This document shows, one piece after another, positions 23,564 through 33,060 of a stretch of 64,000 nt of DNA. The stretch is from the NCBI RefSeq assembly GCF_964199755.1, contig NC_133917.1, forward strand, positions 4,841,967 through 4,905,966, written 5' to 3'. Origin of the DNA: Larus michahellis. Its lineage: Eukaryota > Chordata > Aves > Charadriiformes > Laridae. Numbering within the stretch: position 1 is the first letter of the stretch; every line of letters begins with the position of its first letter. The notes below the pieces were generated by a model that was given only the letters and a program-made list of their open reading frames with translations, searched no databases and had not been told where the DNA came from. The position numbers were made by a program, and so were the translations under genes.

Positions 23564-23985
23564 TCTGCAAAAGGAAAAGAAAAAATAATCCCAGAGGCAG
23601 CCACAGCACCAGCAATAAGCATCCTGAGAGGAGATGCCAACCTCTTTCACGACACCCTCAGCCTCACAAACGCCGTGGCATTCTGTTTGCCCGCTCCACA
23701 CCAATTCTGGAGTCCGAGGCTGCGGTGATAGTTATTCACAGCACCTAAGAGACGAAGAAACACAACATTACCACTGCGCTTCTGCCAAACCGCCACACCA
23801 TCAACTCCTATCTTCTGTCTTCCCACGGACTCCAGGCTCTGCTACAGACCCACAGAGTCAGCAAAGCCCTGACCTGACCTACACCAGGGGCTGCCGCAAG
23901 CCGCAAAGGCTCCAGGGACACGGCGGTGCCCTGCGTACTGTGGGGGAAAGTGAACAGGCACCCCACAGCCTGAAAGACGTTATAC

Positions 23986-24033
23986 CTTATGGCCCTGCTG
24001 CTTTCTTGAGAAATGTGAAAACTCCATCTACGG
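23986..24033 (-). other. Exon-like segment, 48 bases, copy 2
   Basis: Acceptor TTGTCTGCAG, donor AAG|GTATAA. Same length and sites at 27017-26970. The copy near 36465-36420 has lost the donor (GCATAG). Confidence 0.4.
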
Positions 24034-24642
24034 CTGCAGACAAGATGCTCACCCGGTCCCTGTGTAGTAATCCACCCACCGCCCTTCCCACCAGCACCTG
24101 GGAGAGGGGCCAGGCCAACTGCCAGAAGGCATAGAGCCTGCCAGAGGAGCAGCTGCTCCTTTTCTCACAGGCCCGAAAGTTACAGCATGCAAAACACCAA
24201 AACGGAGAAAGCGACCCTTAGAGGAACAGACAATACGTGCCCTTTTATTACAACTACGTCAATTGTGTCAGCAACAGGGCCCGGTAGGTAAGTAAGCTTA
24301 ATTAAACTTTTGCAGGGCGTAGACATAAAGAGAAAGACATCATCCTAACCTCCATAAGCAAGTAGATCATTAAGCCTGATAACCATGTTTGTAAAGAAAA
24401 CACAATGTCTTCAGTTTCCTTGTAAAAGAAAACCCACAATGTTAGCGGGGTCATACATCACTTCTAACTAGACCCCGCATATTACCCGACTTCTGCCAGA
24501 ACTACGTTCTGGATAGGACCGACAGACAGAGCGCAAGCAGAGGTTTGTGCGCCGCCTGTAATACAGCAGCTGAGAAAGAACCAATGCTCTAGGCTGCCAC
24601 TCTCCTTGGCTGAGTCCGCTACGGTGCCCTAACCGCCGTTGC

Positions 24643-25406
24643 TGTCACAGTTTAGGCTGGGCATTAAAACAAGTGACAGATGCTCTCTTTTAACTTCTCT
24701 CCTGAGAAAGGAAAGAATGCGAGGGAGACTTAGGAACTGAAAGAGAAACTGAACTCTTTCGTAATGAAACATAAACAGAAAAGTAATACCGAGGAAAGAC
24801 AACAGTAACAGGAAAACAGTAGCAGAGAGAAAATATATACACAACCCGGTATGGAGCTCCCAGGACGACCATCGGTTCACCGTCAGGCATGGGCAAAGTC
24901 CGAGACCGGACTCGATGACAGATTGGAACCGGATTCTGGATCTGGTTGCATAAATGCACAAATCGGGATCAAACCCTGTCGGACAGAGGAGTCCTCGGAC
25001 GCCGGCCGCTGAAGGAAAAATACTGACCCCTTCAATGCCTCCACTTTTATACTGAGCGTGATGAGGATGGGATACGATACCCCATCGGTCAGATTCGGGT
25101 CACCGGTCCCATCTACTCTTCACCGTGGGTGCGACCCCTCTACGCTTTTCTGCTTCTGACCCTCCGACGGAGCATATATAAAAGTTAGCTGAGCTGCGCT
25201 CTTACAGCAATAAGTATAAGCAAGAGCCTCTTCGCACTGCATCCCTTCGCATTAAGTGTAAATACAAGGTCTTGGCGCTCTGCAGGCAGATACTACCTGA
25301 AAAATACGTCATTACCTTTAGAGAATTGAGTTCATTGGAAGAGACTTACCTGCAAAGTAAAGTGACTGAAAACAACACTGGTTCTGTTGAAACTCAGTCC
25401 AGCACA
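24643..25406 (+). mobile_element. Solo LTR, 764 bp (family of the LTR at 30945)
   Basis: Begins TGTCACAGTTTAGGCTGGGC and ends AACTCAGTCCAGCACA, 764 bases, the same length as the LTR at 30945-31708. Shared inner landmarks are AGCTCCCAGGACG, GGCAAAGTCCGAGAC, TTTTATACTGA, GGACCCCTCTACGC equivalent and ACAGCAATAAGTATAAGCAA. Flanks GTTGC and TTAGC are not a clean target duplication, so it is old. No retroviral genes alongside. Confidence 0.75.
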
Positions 25407-25409
25407 TTA

Positions 25410-28082
25410 GCACATGGCTACGCAAACTCACATTCACATGAATAAAAGAAGTGGCCAAATGTATTCATGGAGCCACCGGTCACATCTTACCTTTATTACC
25501 TCGTGCCGAGCCACCTTTGTACCGCACTCCTGTCGGCTCCTCTGCATCGCCCTGTCCATCTCATCTCTGCATCTGAAAAAAACCCACCAATATCAAACAT
25601 TACCCTAATACGGAGCAGTAGCTTAATTCCAAAGGTCTTGTTTGCACCTAAGAACCCTGTTCACCTAAGTCCAACTGAGTTCACCTAAGTCCAAGTGCCA
25701 TCCAAAAAAAAAAAAAAAAGTAAGCCCACAAAAATTATACCCCACAGAAAGCAGCCTTAGTGTCTTTGAGATACTGTCTCTTTCACTAACTGTGAACACC
25801 CTCTCCAAATTAGCTCCGCTTATGCTAGTGCCCGCTAATGAAACACCCGTCCACGCAGTCTCCCGAGAGCTAATCAATTCGAGACGACTACGCAACCTTT
25901 GCCTGGGTCTAGACAGATCCTCATATTCACTACAGACTCTCATCTTGACTCTGCCTACCCCGGACGCTACGCACCTGGGCAGGGCGGCCCCGAGACAAAC
26001 ACACACAGTCGTAGACTAACACTATGAAGAACACCATGAAAGACACGCCTGACAAGACGAGAGAAAACTCTCGGCAAGAAGGATGACACCGGGACCAAAG
26101 TCACCGTCGGGCAAGAAGAACTGTGGGACTGTGGTGGTGACAACGTGAAGAGGCTCTACGGAACCCCCTGAAACAAAGTGTAGAACATGGCGGTCCCTGA
26201 TAAGAAGGGATTGTCGAGCCTGACAAGATGTATGCATAGGAAGCCTGCCTTCAAGAGCTAAGAATGTAGCGACACAGGGAAAAAGTCCCAGTCGTGGAAG
26301 TGGGCCGTCCGGAAACTTCCGAGACGCAAGACCGATGCACGCCTAAAGCTTCTAATGCAAGAAGAGCAGCGGCTGAATGGTGATATGCCCACGGATCCGA
26401 GCATTCGAGACCCTAAGGATGATACCCGAGTCCTCACGCCGTGCTCATTGAGCTTAAAGATGACCTCGAGAGGCAAGAAAGGCTAAGATGCAGAACACGG
26501 ACCACACAAATGACACGACAACACACACAGGCTGGAACTGCCCTGCCTGGGACACGCTAGCATGATGCTGAACAGCAAGCCACATCCTTTACCTTTCCAA
26601 ATGTGACTGTGCCCTGGGACAGCCCTCGCCACTATGCTAATATCAAAGACCCCGTTTTGCAATTGTCCACCTCGGCCCCTCTCCGGTGCCTGACTGTCAA
26701 CTTAACTTTTGGATGCCCGGGTGGCATCCAAATCCATCCTTGAGGCAGTCCAAAAAAACCAGCCATCCAATACATCCCTGCGGTCACCAGCTTCCTCCTC
26801 TTCCTCTGCAAGAAGAAAAAAAAAAAATCCTAAAAGCAGCAACAGCACAAGCGATAAGCATCCTGAGAGGAGATGCCTCCTCCACAACACCGTCAGCCTC
26901 CTGAATGCCGTACCCTGCACGCTGTGGAGGAAGGCGACAAGCCATCCCACACCCTCATAGACATTATACCTTACGTCCTTCTTCCTTTCCTGAGAAATGC
27001 GAAAACTCCATCTACGGCTGCAGACAGGATGCTCACCCAGTCCCTGCAAAGCGATCTTATCATCTGCCCGACTGAGACAAATTCTATTGGCATCTTACCT
27101 GGGATACAGCAAAACCCGTGGAAAAAAAAAAAAAACAAAGTTCCATCTTCAATACAGTCAGGGATTCCAGGAAAACACACCACACCTGGAATAAAGAAAA
27201 CCATACTGTTAAGCTATCTCACTGCCTCTGAACACTCATTACAACATGACTGACCTGAAAAAACACAAGGAAGAGAACCAGCATACAAGACCACTCTCTA
27301 CTATACACGCTGCCAGACCTCACCTGGTCCTCAAGGTCTTACCACCTCCAGCTTCATACCCCTGCTATTCTCTAAATGGGATAACATCTCCGCCCAAGGA
27401 GCTGAGCCGCCTCCAAAGCTGCAATCGACTGAAGGACCGGCAGAGCTCTAACCCTGGAGAAGCCCAGCGGCAGAATGAGCTGCCCCAGCAGAGGCTGTGG
27501 TTCATGTACCCCGGGGCCCACCCACTCCCCCTCCCACCATTGACAGGGAAAGGGGCTGGGTCGACCTCCACAAGGCATAAAGTCTGCCAGAGAAGCGGCT
27601 GCTCCTTTTCTTACAGGCCTGAAGAATTACCACGTGCAAAACACCAAAACGGAGAAAGCGACCCTTAGAGGAACGGACAATACGTGCTCTTTTACTACAG
27701 CTACATCACTGTGTCAGCAATGGGACCGGGTAGAGAAGTAAACTGTAATTAAACTTTTGCGGGGCATAGGTAGAAAGAGATACATATCATGCTAACCTAC
27801 ATAGGCAAGAAGATCATTAAGTGCAATAACAATATTTTTATCAAGACTCAACATGCTTTAGCTTCCTCGTAAAAGAAACCCCACAATGGGTCATACACCA
27901 CTTCTAGCGAGACCAAGCATATAACCCAACTTCTGCCAGAACTGTATTCTAGATAGGACCAACAGTCAGAGCACAAGCAGAGGCTTGTACGCTGCCTGTA
28001 ATACAGCGGCTGAGAAAGAACTGACACCGTGGGCTGCCAGTCACCTCGGCCAACTCCACTCGGGTGCCCTACCTGTCATTGC
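25410..28082. repeat. Recurrent segment, copy 3 (exon-bearing part)
   Basis: Parallels copy 2 with the same landmarks: hairpin text at 26060, AACCCCCTGAAACAAAGTG at 26163, terminal-exon-like piece at 26805, 48-base piece at 27017-26970, start-codon piece at 27185-27099 and degraded TATA near 27520. Its left part lacks equivalents of the pieces at 21.6-22.1 kb. Confidence 0.75.
27099..27185 (-). other. Small exon-like segment, copy 2 (possible start-codon exon)
   Basis: Acceptor CTTTATTCCAG, donor CCCAG|GTAAGA, 87 bases. The ATG (GAAGATGG) opens MELCFFFFPRVLLYP; a 13-base T run lengthens it by whole codons compared with copy 1. Confidence 0.45.
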
Positions 28083-28345
28083 TGTCGCAGTTTAGGCTGG
28101 GCATTAAAACAAGCGACAGATGCTCCCTTTTAACATTTTTCCCAAAGGAGAAAAGAATGAGAGGGATTTATGGATTGAAAAAGAAACCGAACCATAATGA
28201 AATATTAACAGAAAAATAATACCAAGAAAAGATAACAGTAGGAAGAAAAGAAGGAAATATATACAGTATATAGATAACACGGTATCAAGCTCCCAGGATG
28301 ACCATCGCTTCACTGGTAGGCATGGGGAAAGTCCAAGACTGGAGT
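28083..28345 (+). mobile_element. Truncated LTR, same family, cut by polypurine tract
   Basis: Begins TGTCGCAGTTTAGGCTGGGC and follows the 24643 copy through GGAAAGTCCAAGACTGGAGT, then breaks off where the purine-rich minisatellite starts. It shares about 25 bases of upstream flank with the 24643 copy, so the LTR was present before the segment duplicated. Confidence 0.7.
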
Positions 28346-29745
28346 CAGCAAGAAAGTGGAATGGGGGGATGGGGGGAAAAGGGGGTAGAAGGGAAGAAAG
28401 GGGGAAAATTGGGAATGGGGAGAAAAGAAAGGAAGAGAGGTGGGACAGGGAATAGGGTGGAAAAAGGTAGACAGAGGACGGGTGCGGGAAAGGGGGAACT
28501 GGGGGGAATAAGGGGGAAAGGGTAGACATAGGAGGAATCTGAAGGGAAAAGGCAAGGAGGACAAAAGGGGGGACAAAAGAGGAGAAAGATGGGGAAAACG
28601 GGGCAGGAAGAAGTAGGGGGCAGGGGTAAGAAATGGGAAAGGGGACAGGGAAAAAAAGACAGAAAGGTGGGGCAGGAAGAATGAGGGAAAGGGGTATGGG
28701 AGGGGAAGAAAAGGGGAAAGGAGCGCTGGGACATGGGAAGAAACAGAAAGGATGGATAGGGGATGTGGGGGACAAAGGGAAAAGTGGGGACAAGGGAGGG
28801 GGGAGCAGAGAATGCGGTGTGGGAAAGAGGTAGAAAAGATGGAATGGGGTCCTGGGGAAGAAAGGGGAAAGGTGGGACAAGGGGGGAATAAAGGCCAAAG
28901 CGGGGACATGGGAGAGGAAGAAAAGGGAAAGGGAGAAAAGGTGGACAGGAGACAGGCCAGAGGGAAAGAAAGCGGAAAGAGGGACAGGGGAGAAAGAAAA
29001 GGCAAATGGGGGACCAGTGGCAGCAGGGGGAGAAAGCAGAAAGAAGAAAAGGGAGGACAGAGGATAAAGGGGGAAGGGGGGAACCGAGGACAATGTGGGG
29101 GGGAGGAGCAGAAACAAAACTGGAAAAGGGGAATGGGGGAGGAATGGGGAAAAAAGGAAAAAAGGAAAGAAGGGACAAAGGACAGGTGCAGGGCGGGAGA
29201 AAGGGAAGATGGGGAATGGGGGAACAGGGTGGAGGGAAGAAAAGGGAAATGAGGGGACAGAGGAGGCGGGAAAAGAAACAGGAAAAGGGGACGGGGAGGC
29301 TGAAAGAGAAAAGGGGGAAAGGGAGACAAAGAACAGAGGAAAGAAAGTGTAAAGGAAGTAGAAAGGGGGGGCATGGGAGAAGGAGGAACAAAGACAGGGG
29401 AAAAGGCTGACAGGGAACTCGGGGGGAGGGTAGGAAAGGAAGGGAAAGGGGGGCAGAGAATTGGAAAGCGGGACAGTCGGTGAAGCGTAGGGAAAATGTG
29501 GACAGGGGACAGACAGGAATGGGGGGGAAGGGAACAAAGAAGGCTGAAAGAGGAAAGGGGAGACTTAGAACGGGAGGAAAAAAGGTAAAGGAAGTGGAAA
29601 GGTGGGACATGGAAGAAGGAGAAACAAAGAGGGGGAAAGGGGGGACAGGAAATGGCAGGGGGGAGAATGGAGAAAGAGCAGGCAGGTTAGAAATGGGTAA
29701 ATGTAGGACGGGGGGAAAGTAAGGGGGAAAGGGGGGACTCAAGAT
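28346..29745. repeat. 1.4-kb polypurine minisatellite
   Basis: Almost pure G+A on the plus strand, built of imperfect units such as GAAAGGGGAAAGGTGGGACA with occasional T or C. Long minus-strand Pro/Phe/Ser frames (up to 477 codons) are artefacts of stop-free CCC/TTC text. Confidence 0.93.
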
Positions 29746-29811
29746 GCTCACCCTACCCCCTGCTAAATAATCTCACCATCACCCATATAAAGAAAGATAT
29801 CAGCAACTTAC

Positions 29812-29890
29812 ACAGTATACAGCAAAACTGTTGAAAAAAAACAAAGTTCCATCTTCAGTAAAGTTGGGAATTCCTCAAAATGCAGTATAC
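29812..29890 (-). other. Small exon-like segment, copy 3 (possible start-codon exon)
   Basis: Acceptor TAAATTCCAG, donor CTGT|GTAAGT. ATG opens MELCFFSTVLLYTV, in register with copies 1 and 2 although the T run is shorter. Confidence 0.45.
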
Positions 29891-29899
29891 CTGGAATTT

Positions 29900-30400
29900 A
29901 AAAAGAAAGCATACTATTAAACTCCTCCCCCACTATGCTTCCCAGAGGCACAGTAGCTCACACGTGCAGCTGACAGAGGCAGTGGGCTCCCGGCACTCCG
30001 TCACGAATAGCTGGGAAGGATCCTTCCTCACAGTGGGGACTCTTTTCCTTGCTGGAAGCAGCTGCCTGTGGAACCCCCTTTATTTCACTCCTCAGCCAGC
30101 TCCAGCAGGCAGGTGTGCCCAGGCACCCCCCTCAGCACAGCAGGGCCAGCCCTATCCTCAGCCTCGCTGGCTGCGCCTGAGCCTGGCCCAGCCCGTCCTC
30201 ACCTCATGGGTCTCACCTGGGCTGCCTCAGCCCCAGATGGAGCCCATTGGGAAGAGGGGCCATTGCCAAACCCCCACAGCACATCACCCCCTCCCCTGAG
30301 CCTGTCCCCAGCAATGAGCTCTGCACCCTGGGGGCAGCAAGTGCCTCCAGGGGCACAGGGGAGGCAGGAAGTGTTTATTCCTTAATGTGCATAAGGAATC
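29900..30400. other. GC-richer spacer, nothing recognised
   Basis: Contains CCAGGCACCCCCCTCAGCAC-type sequence and no supported exon. Could be remnant LTR or promoter of the recurrent segment. Confidence 0.3.
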
Positions 30401-30939
30401 CCGGCAATGAGTTGGCTACGAGGCTCGGTGGCCAAAGGCAGCAGGACAGAGGGACAAAAGGGAAGAGAAAAGCAGGAGGAAGGACAGACGGACGTAGAGA
30501 AGGGGTATGGGACAGGAAGCCAGGAAATGGGACACCATAAACAAGAGAGGAGTGGGGAGTAGGACAGCCACGTGGAGAGAGGCAAGACTATGCAAAAAAA
30601 AAACAAGACAGAAAAATGGAGGAATAAATAAGAGACACAGAGACCAGGAGAGAGAGGTGGAAGGGACAAGCAGGACAAGCAGACAGAGACAAGACAAGGA
30701 GTGGGGGAAAAGAAACATCATCGAGAAATAAAAAATAGAAACAGGGACCCAGACAGAAGTACGCATTGAAAGAAAATTTCGAAAAGCAACAGGGTCCAAG
30801 AAACATAAGCAAAAAAATAACAGAGAGATGTATAAAAAAAATTTAAAAAGTGACGGGGGCAGAATAGAGAGAGAAGAATCAGGAATCATAGAGATGGCTA
30901 GAAGGAGACATAGACACAAAATTGAAAGGCACAGGATAC
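30400..30939. repeat. Purine-rich diverged tandem repeat, left of LTR
   Basis: Loose ~60-bp units around GGGTCCAAGAAACATAAGCA and AACAGAGAGA. The array continues at 31714-32024 on the other side of the inserted LTR. Confidence 0.6.
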
Positions 30940-30944
30940 AAGTA

Positions 30945-31708
30945 TGTCGTGGTTTTGGCTGGATTGGCCCATCCGAACAACAGATGTCCCTCCCCCCCCC
31001 CCCCCGAGAGGAAAGGAAGAGATAAGGAGATTTATGAGTTTAGAAAAAGAACTAAACTACTTTAATGAAAATAATAATAAATAAGAAAATAGTAAATAAT
31101 AACAGAATAATAAAAATTAAAGAAAAAAAATATACAATATATACAAAACCGTATCCAGCTCCCAGGACGGCGATCACATCACCAGCAGATGCGGGGAAAG
31201 TCCCAGACTGGAGTCAGCGATGGACAGGAGCTGAATTTTGGAACTAGAGTCAGGAATGCTTCAATCGGGATCAAAGGCAGACGAACAGACAGGCTCCTCC
31301 TCAGACATTGGCCATGGAAGAAACAGCAAGTCAGAGCAGCCTTGCTCCTTTGATCCCTCAGCTTTTATGCTGAACGTGATGCATATGGGATGGAATACCC
31401 TGTTGGTCAGTTTTGGGTCCCCTGTCCTGTCTGCTCCTCCCTGCAGGTGGGACCCCTCTACGCTTCTCCGCTTCCAACCCTCTAACAGGACAAGCAGCAA
31501 AGTTAGCTGACCTTGGTTGTTACAGCAATAAGTATAAACAAGAGCCTCTGTGCATACCATTCCTTGGTGTAATCAGGTCTTATCACTCTGAGAGTGAACA
31601 GTTTCTGAAAAATATGCTGTTAATTTCAGACCTTAGTCAGAAGAGGCCCAGCTAAAATGTAAAATTACAAATCAGAAAATTGACTCCATTTTACCTCAAA
31701 CCAGGACA
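30945..31708 (+). mobile_element. Solo LTR with perfect 5-bp target duplication
   Basis: Starts TGTCGTGGTTTTGGCTGG and ends CTCAAACCAGGACA, 764 bases, bounded on both sides by AAGTA (30940-30944 and 31709-31713). Contains a TTTTATGCTGA block and CAGCAATAAGTATAAACAA. TG..CA ends plus the direct repeat show a retroviral-type integration reduced to a solo LTR. The flanks joined without it restore the local tandem unit. Confidence 0.93.
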
Positions 31709-31713
31709 AAGTA

Positions 31714-32024
31714 TCATACCCAAGCATTAAAGATAGGTATGCAGAGAGAGATTGAGGAAGACCATTATGAAGAGTGGCAGGGTACAAGAAACATGGGAAA
31801 GAAAGGGAAGAAATTAAAATTAAGTTGGAGAGACAGAGAGAGGGAAGGTAGCAAGAAAATTTTAAAACTATCTGGGTTCAATAAACATAAGCAAGAATTA
31901 AAAAGAAAGGGATAGAGAGGAAGAAAGAAAGTTTCAAAAGAGATAGGGTACAAGAAACATAGTCAAGCACTAAAAAAAAAAAACCACACACCAAACAGGG
32001 ACAGAGAGCATCATAGAAGTAATC
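31714..32024. repeat. Purine-rich diverged tandem repeat, right of LTR
   Basis: Units around GGGTACAAGAAACAT, TAAGCAAGAATTAAAAAG and AGAGAGG recur at about 31780, 31880 and 31945. Confidence 0.6.
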
Positions 32025-32608
32025 TGGGGTGGATTGACCTTGGCTAGCCCTTGGGCGCCCACCAAGCCACTCTATCGAGACAGGGAAAAATTAAAATTAA
32101 AAAGTTTGTAGGTTGAGACAAGAACAAAGAGATCACTCAATTATTGTCACAGGCACAGCAGATTCAACTTAGGGAGATTCTTTTAGTTTATTGTCAATCA
32201 AATAATGCAAAATAAGAACAAATCTAAAAAACACCTTCCCACTACCCCTCTCTTTTTTCCCTGGGATCATCTTCACTCCCAACTTCTCTACATCCTGCCC
32301 CTGGGCAATGCAGGGTGACAGGGAGTGGGGGCTGTGGTCAGTTCATCTCATGTTTTCTCTGCCGCTCCTTCCTTCTTCTGCTCTTTTCTGCTCCAACATG
32401 GGGTCCTCCATGCGTCGCAGGGGACTCTGTGCTCCCTGCCAGCGCTGCTGATGGGCTCAGCTTTGACCAGCAGCAGGTCCATCTCAGAGCTGGAACTGGC
32501 TGTGCCCAACACGGGGGCAGCTTCTGGTGTCCTCTCACAGAACCCAGCCCTGCAGCCCCTGTCCCCCACAGCTCAGCTAACAAAACCTTGTCATGTAAAT
32601 CCAATACA
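32025..32608 (+). mobile_element. Solo LTR of a second avian ERV family
   Basis: Starts TGGGGTGGATTGACCTTGGC, passes GGTTGAGACAAGAACAAAGA, TTTAGTTTATTGTCAATCAA and TCATCTCATGTTTTCTCTGC, and ends GTAAATCCAATACA. This matches a common avian ERV LTR type from family knowledge. It is shortened, lacking the long internal tandem part usual in this LTR. No clean target duplication seen. Confidence 0.75.
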
Positions 32609-33060
32609 ACAGCAATTGGCTACAGGGCGGAGGGGTGTGCGGGGGTGAAAAATAGGGAAAGGGAGACACAGGGGAAAGAAAACAGCAATGGGCTACAGAC
32701 CAGAGAGGAAGAAGCAACAGGGAGCCATACAGAGAGAAACAAAGAATAGCGATGAGCTACAGAGCATAGAGGGAGGAATTAAAAATGGTGACAGTGAGGT
32801 GGACAGAGATAGACTGAGAAATACCAAAAAAACCTCAATAACCTGAAGGGGAGAGACAGAGGAATTAAACAATAGGGGCAGGGAGACAGACAGAGGGAAT
32901 GATGAAGACAGAAATTGGCTGTGGGACAGATGTTTTAATATGATAACATCCTTTATATAATATAGTAGCTACAGGTTTTTATTTTGAACTCCTATTTTTA
33001 TACATATTGAAAAATATGTTTATGTATATAAAAGAAATTGTTCTTTATTTCAATGCCTCA
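32609..33060. repeat. Purine-rich tandem units and AT-rich tail
   Basis: Three or more units of CAGCAATGGGCTACAGA followed by AGAGAGG text (32610-32900), then an AT-rich stretch matching 39120-39260 (TTTATTTCAATGCCTCAT). Confidence 0.55.

Larger units (their letters stand above)
21480..24640. repeat. Recurrent segment, copy 2 (exon-bearing part)
   Basis: Shares order and sequence with 25410-28080 and 33060-36530. Landmarks: GATGAGAGAAAACTCTCAGCAAGAA (22820), AACCCCCTGAAACAAAGTGTAGAAC analogue (22925), CCGTCCGGAAACTTCCGAGA (23070), terminal-exon-like piece (23563), 48-base exon-like piece (24033-23986) and a degraded promoter at 24100-24160. Carries at least seven small exon-like pieces on the minus strand, described separately. 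Confidence 0.75.

Noticed and set aside
28104-29537. 477-codon minus-strand frame rich in Pro, Phe and Ser
   Set aside because: It is the complement of the polypurine minisatellite; CCC, TTC and CCT text cannot form stops. Two other frames are just as open.
24643-32608. Full-length endogenous retrovirus between the LTRs
   Set aside because: No gag, pol or env text lies between them; each LTR has its own ends and flanks, so they are independent solo elements.
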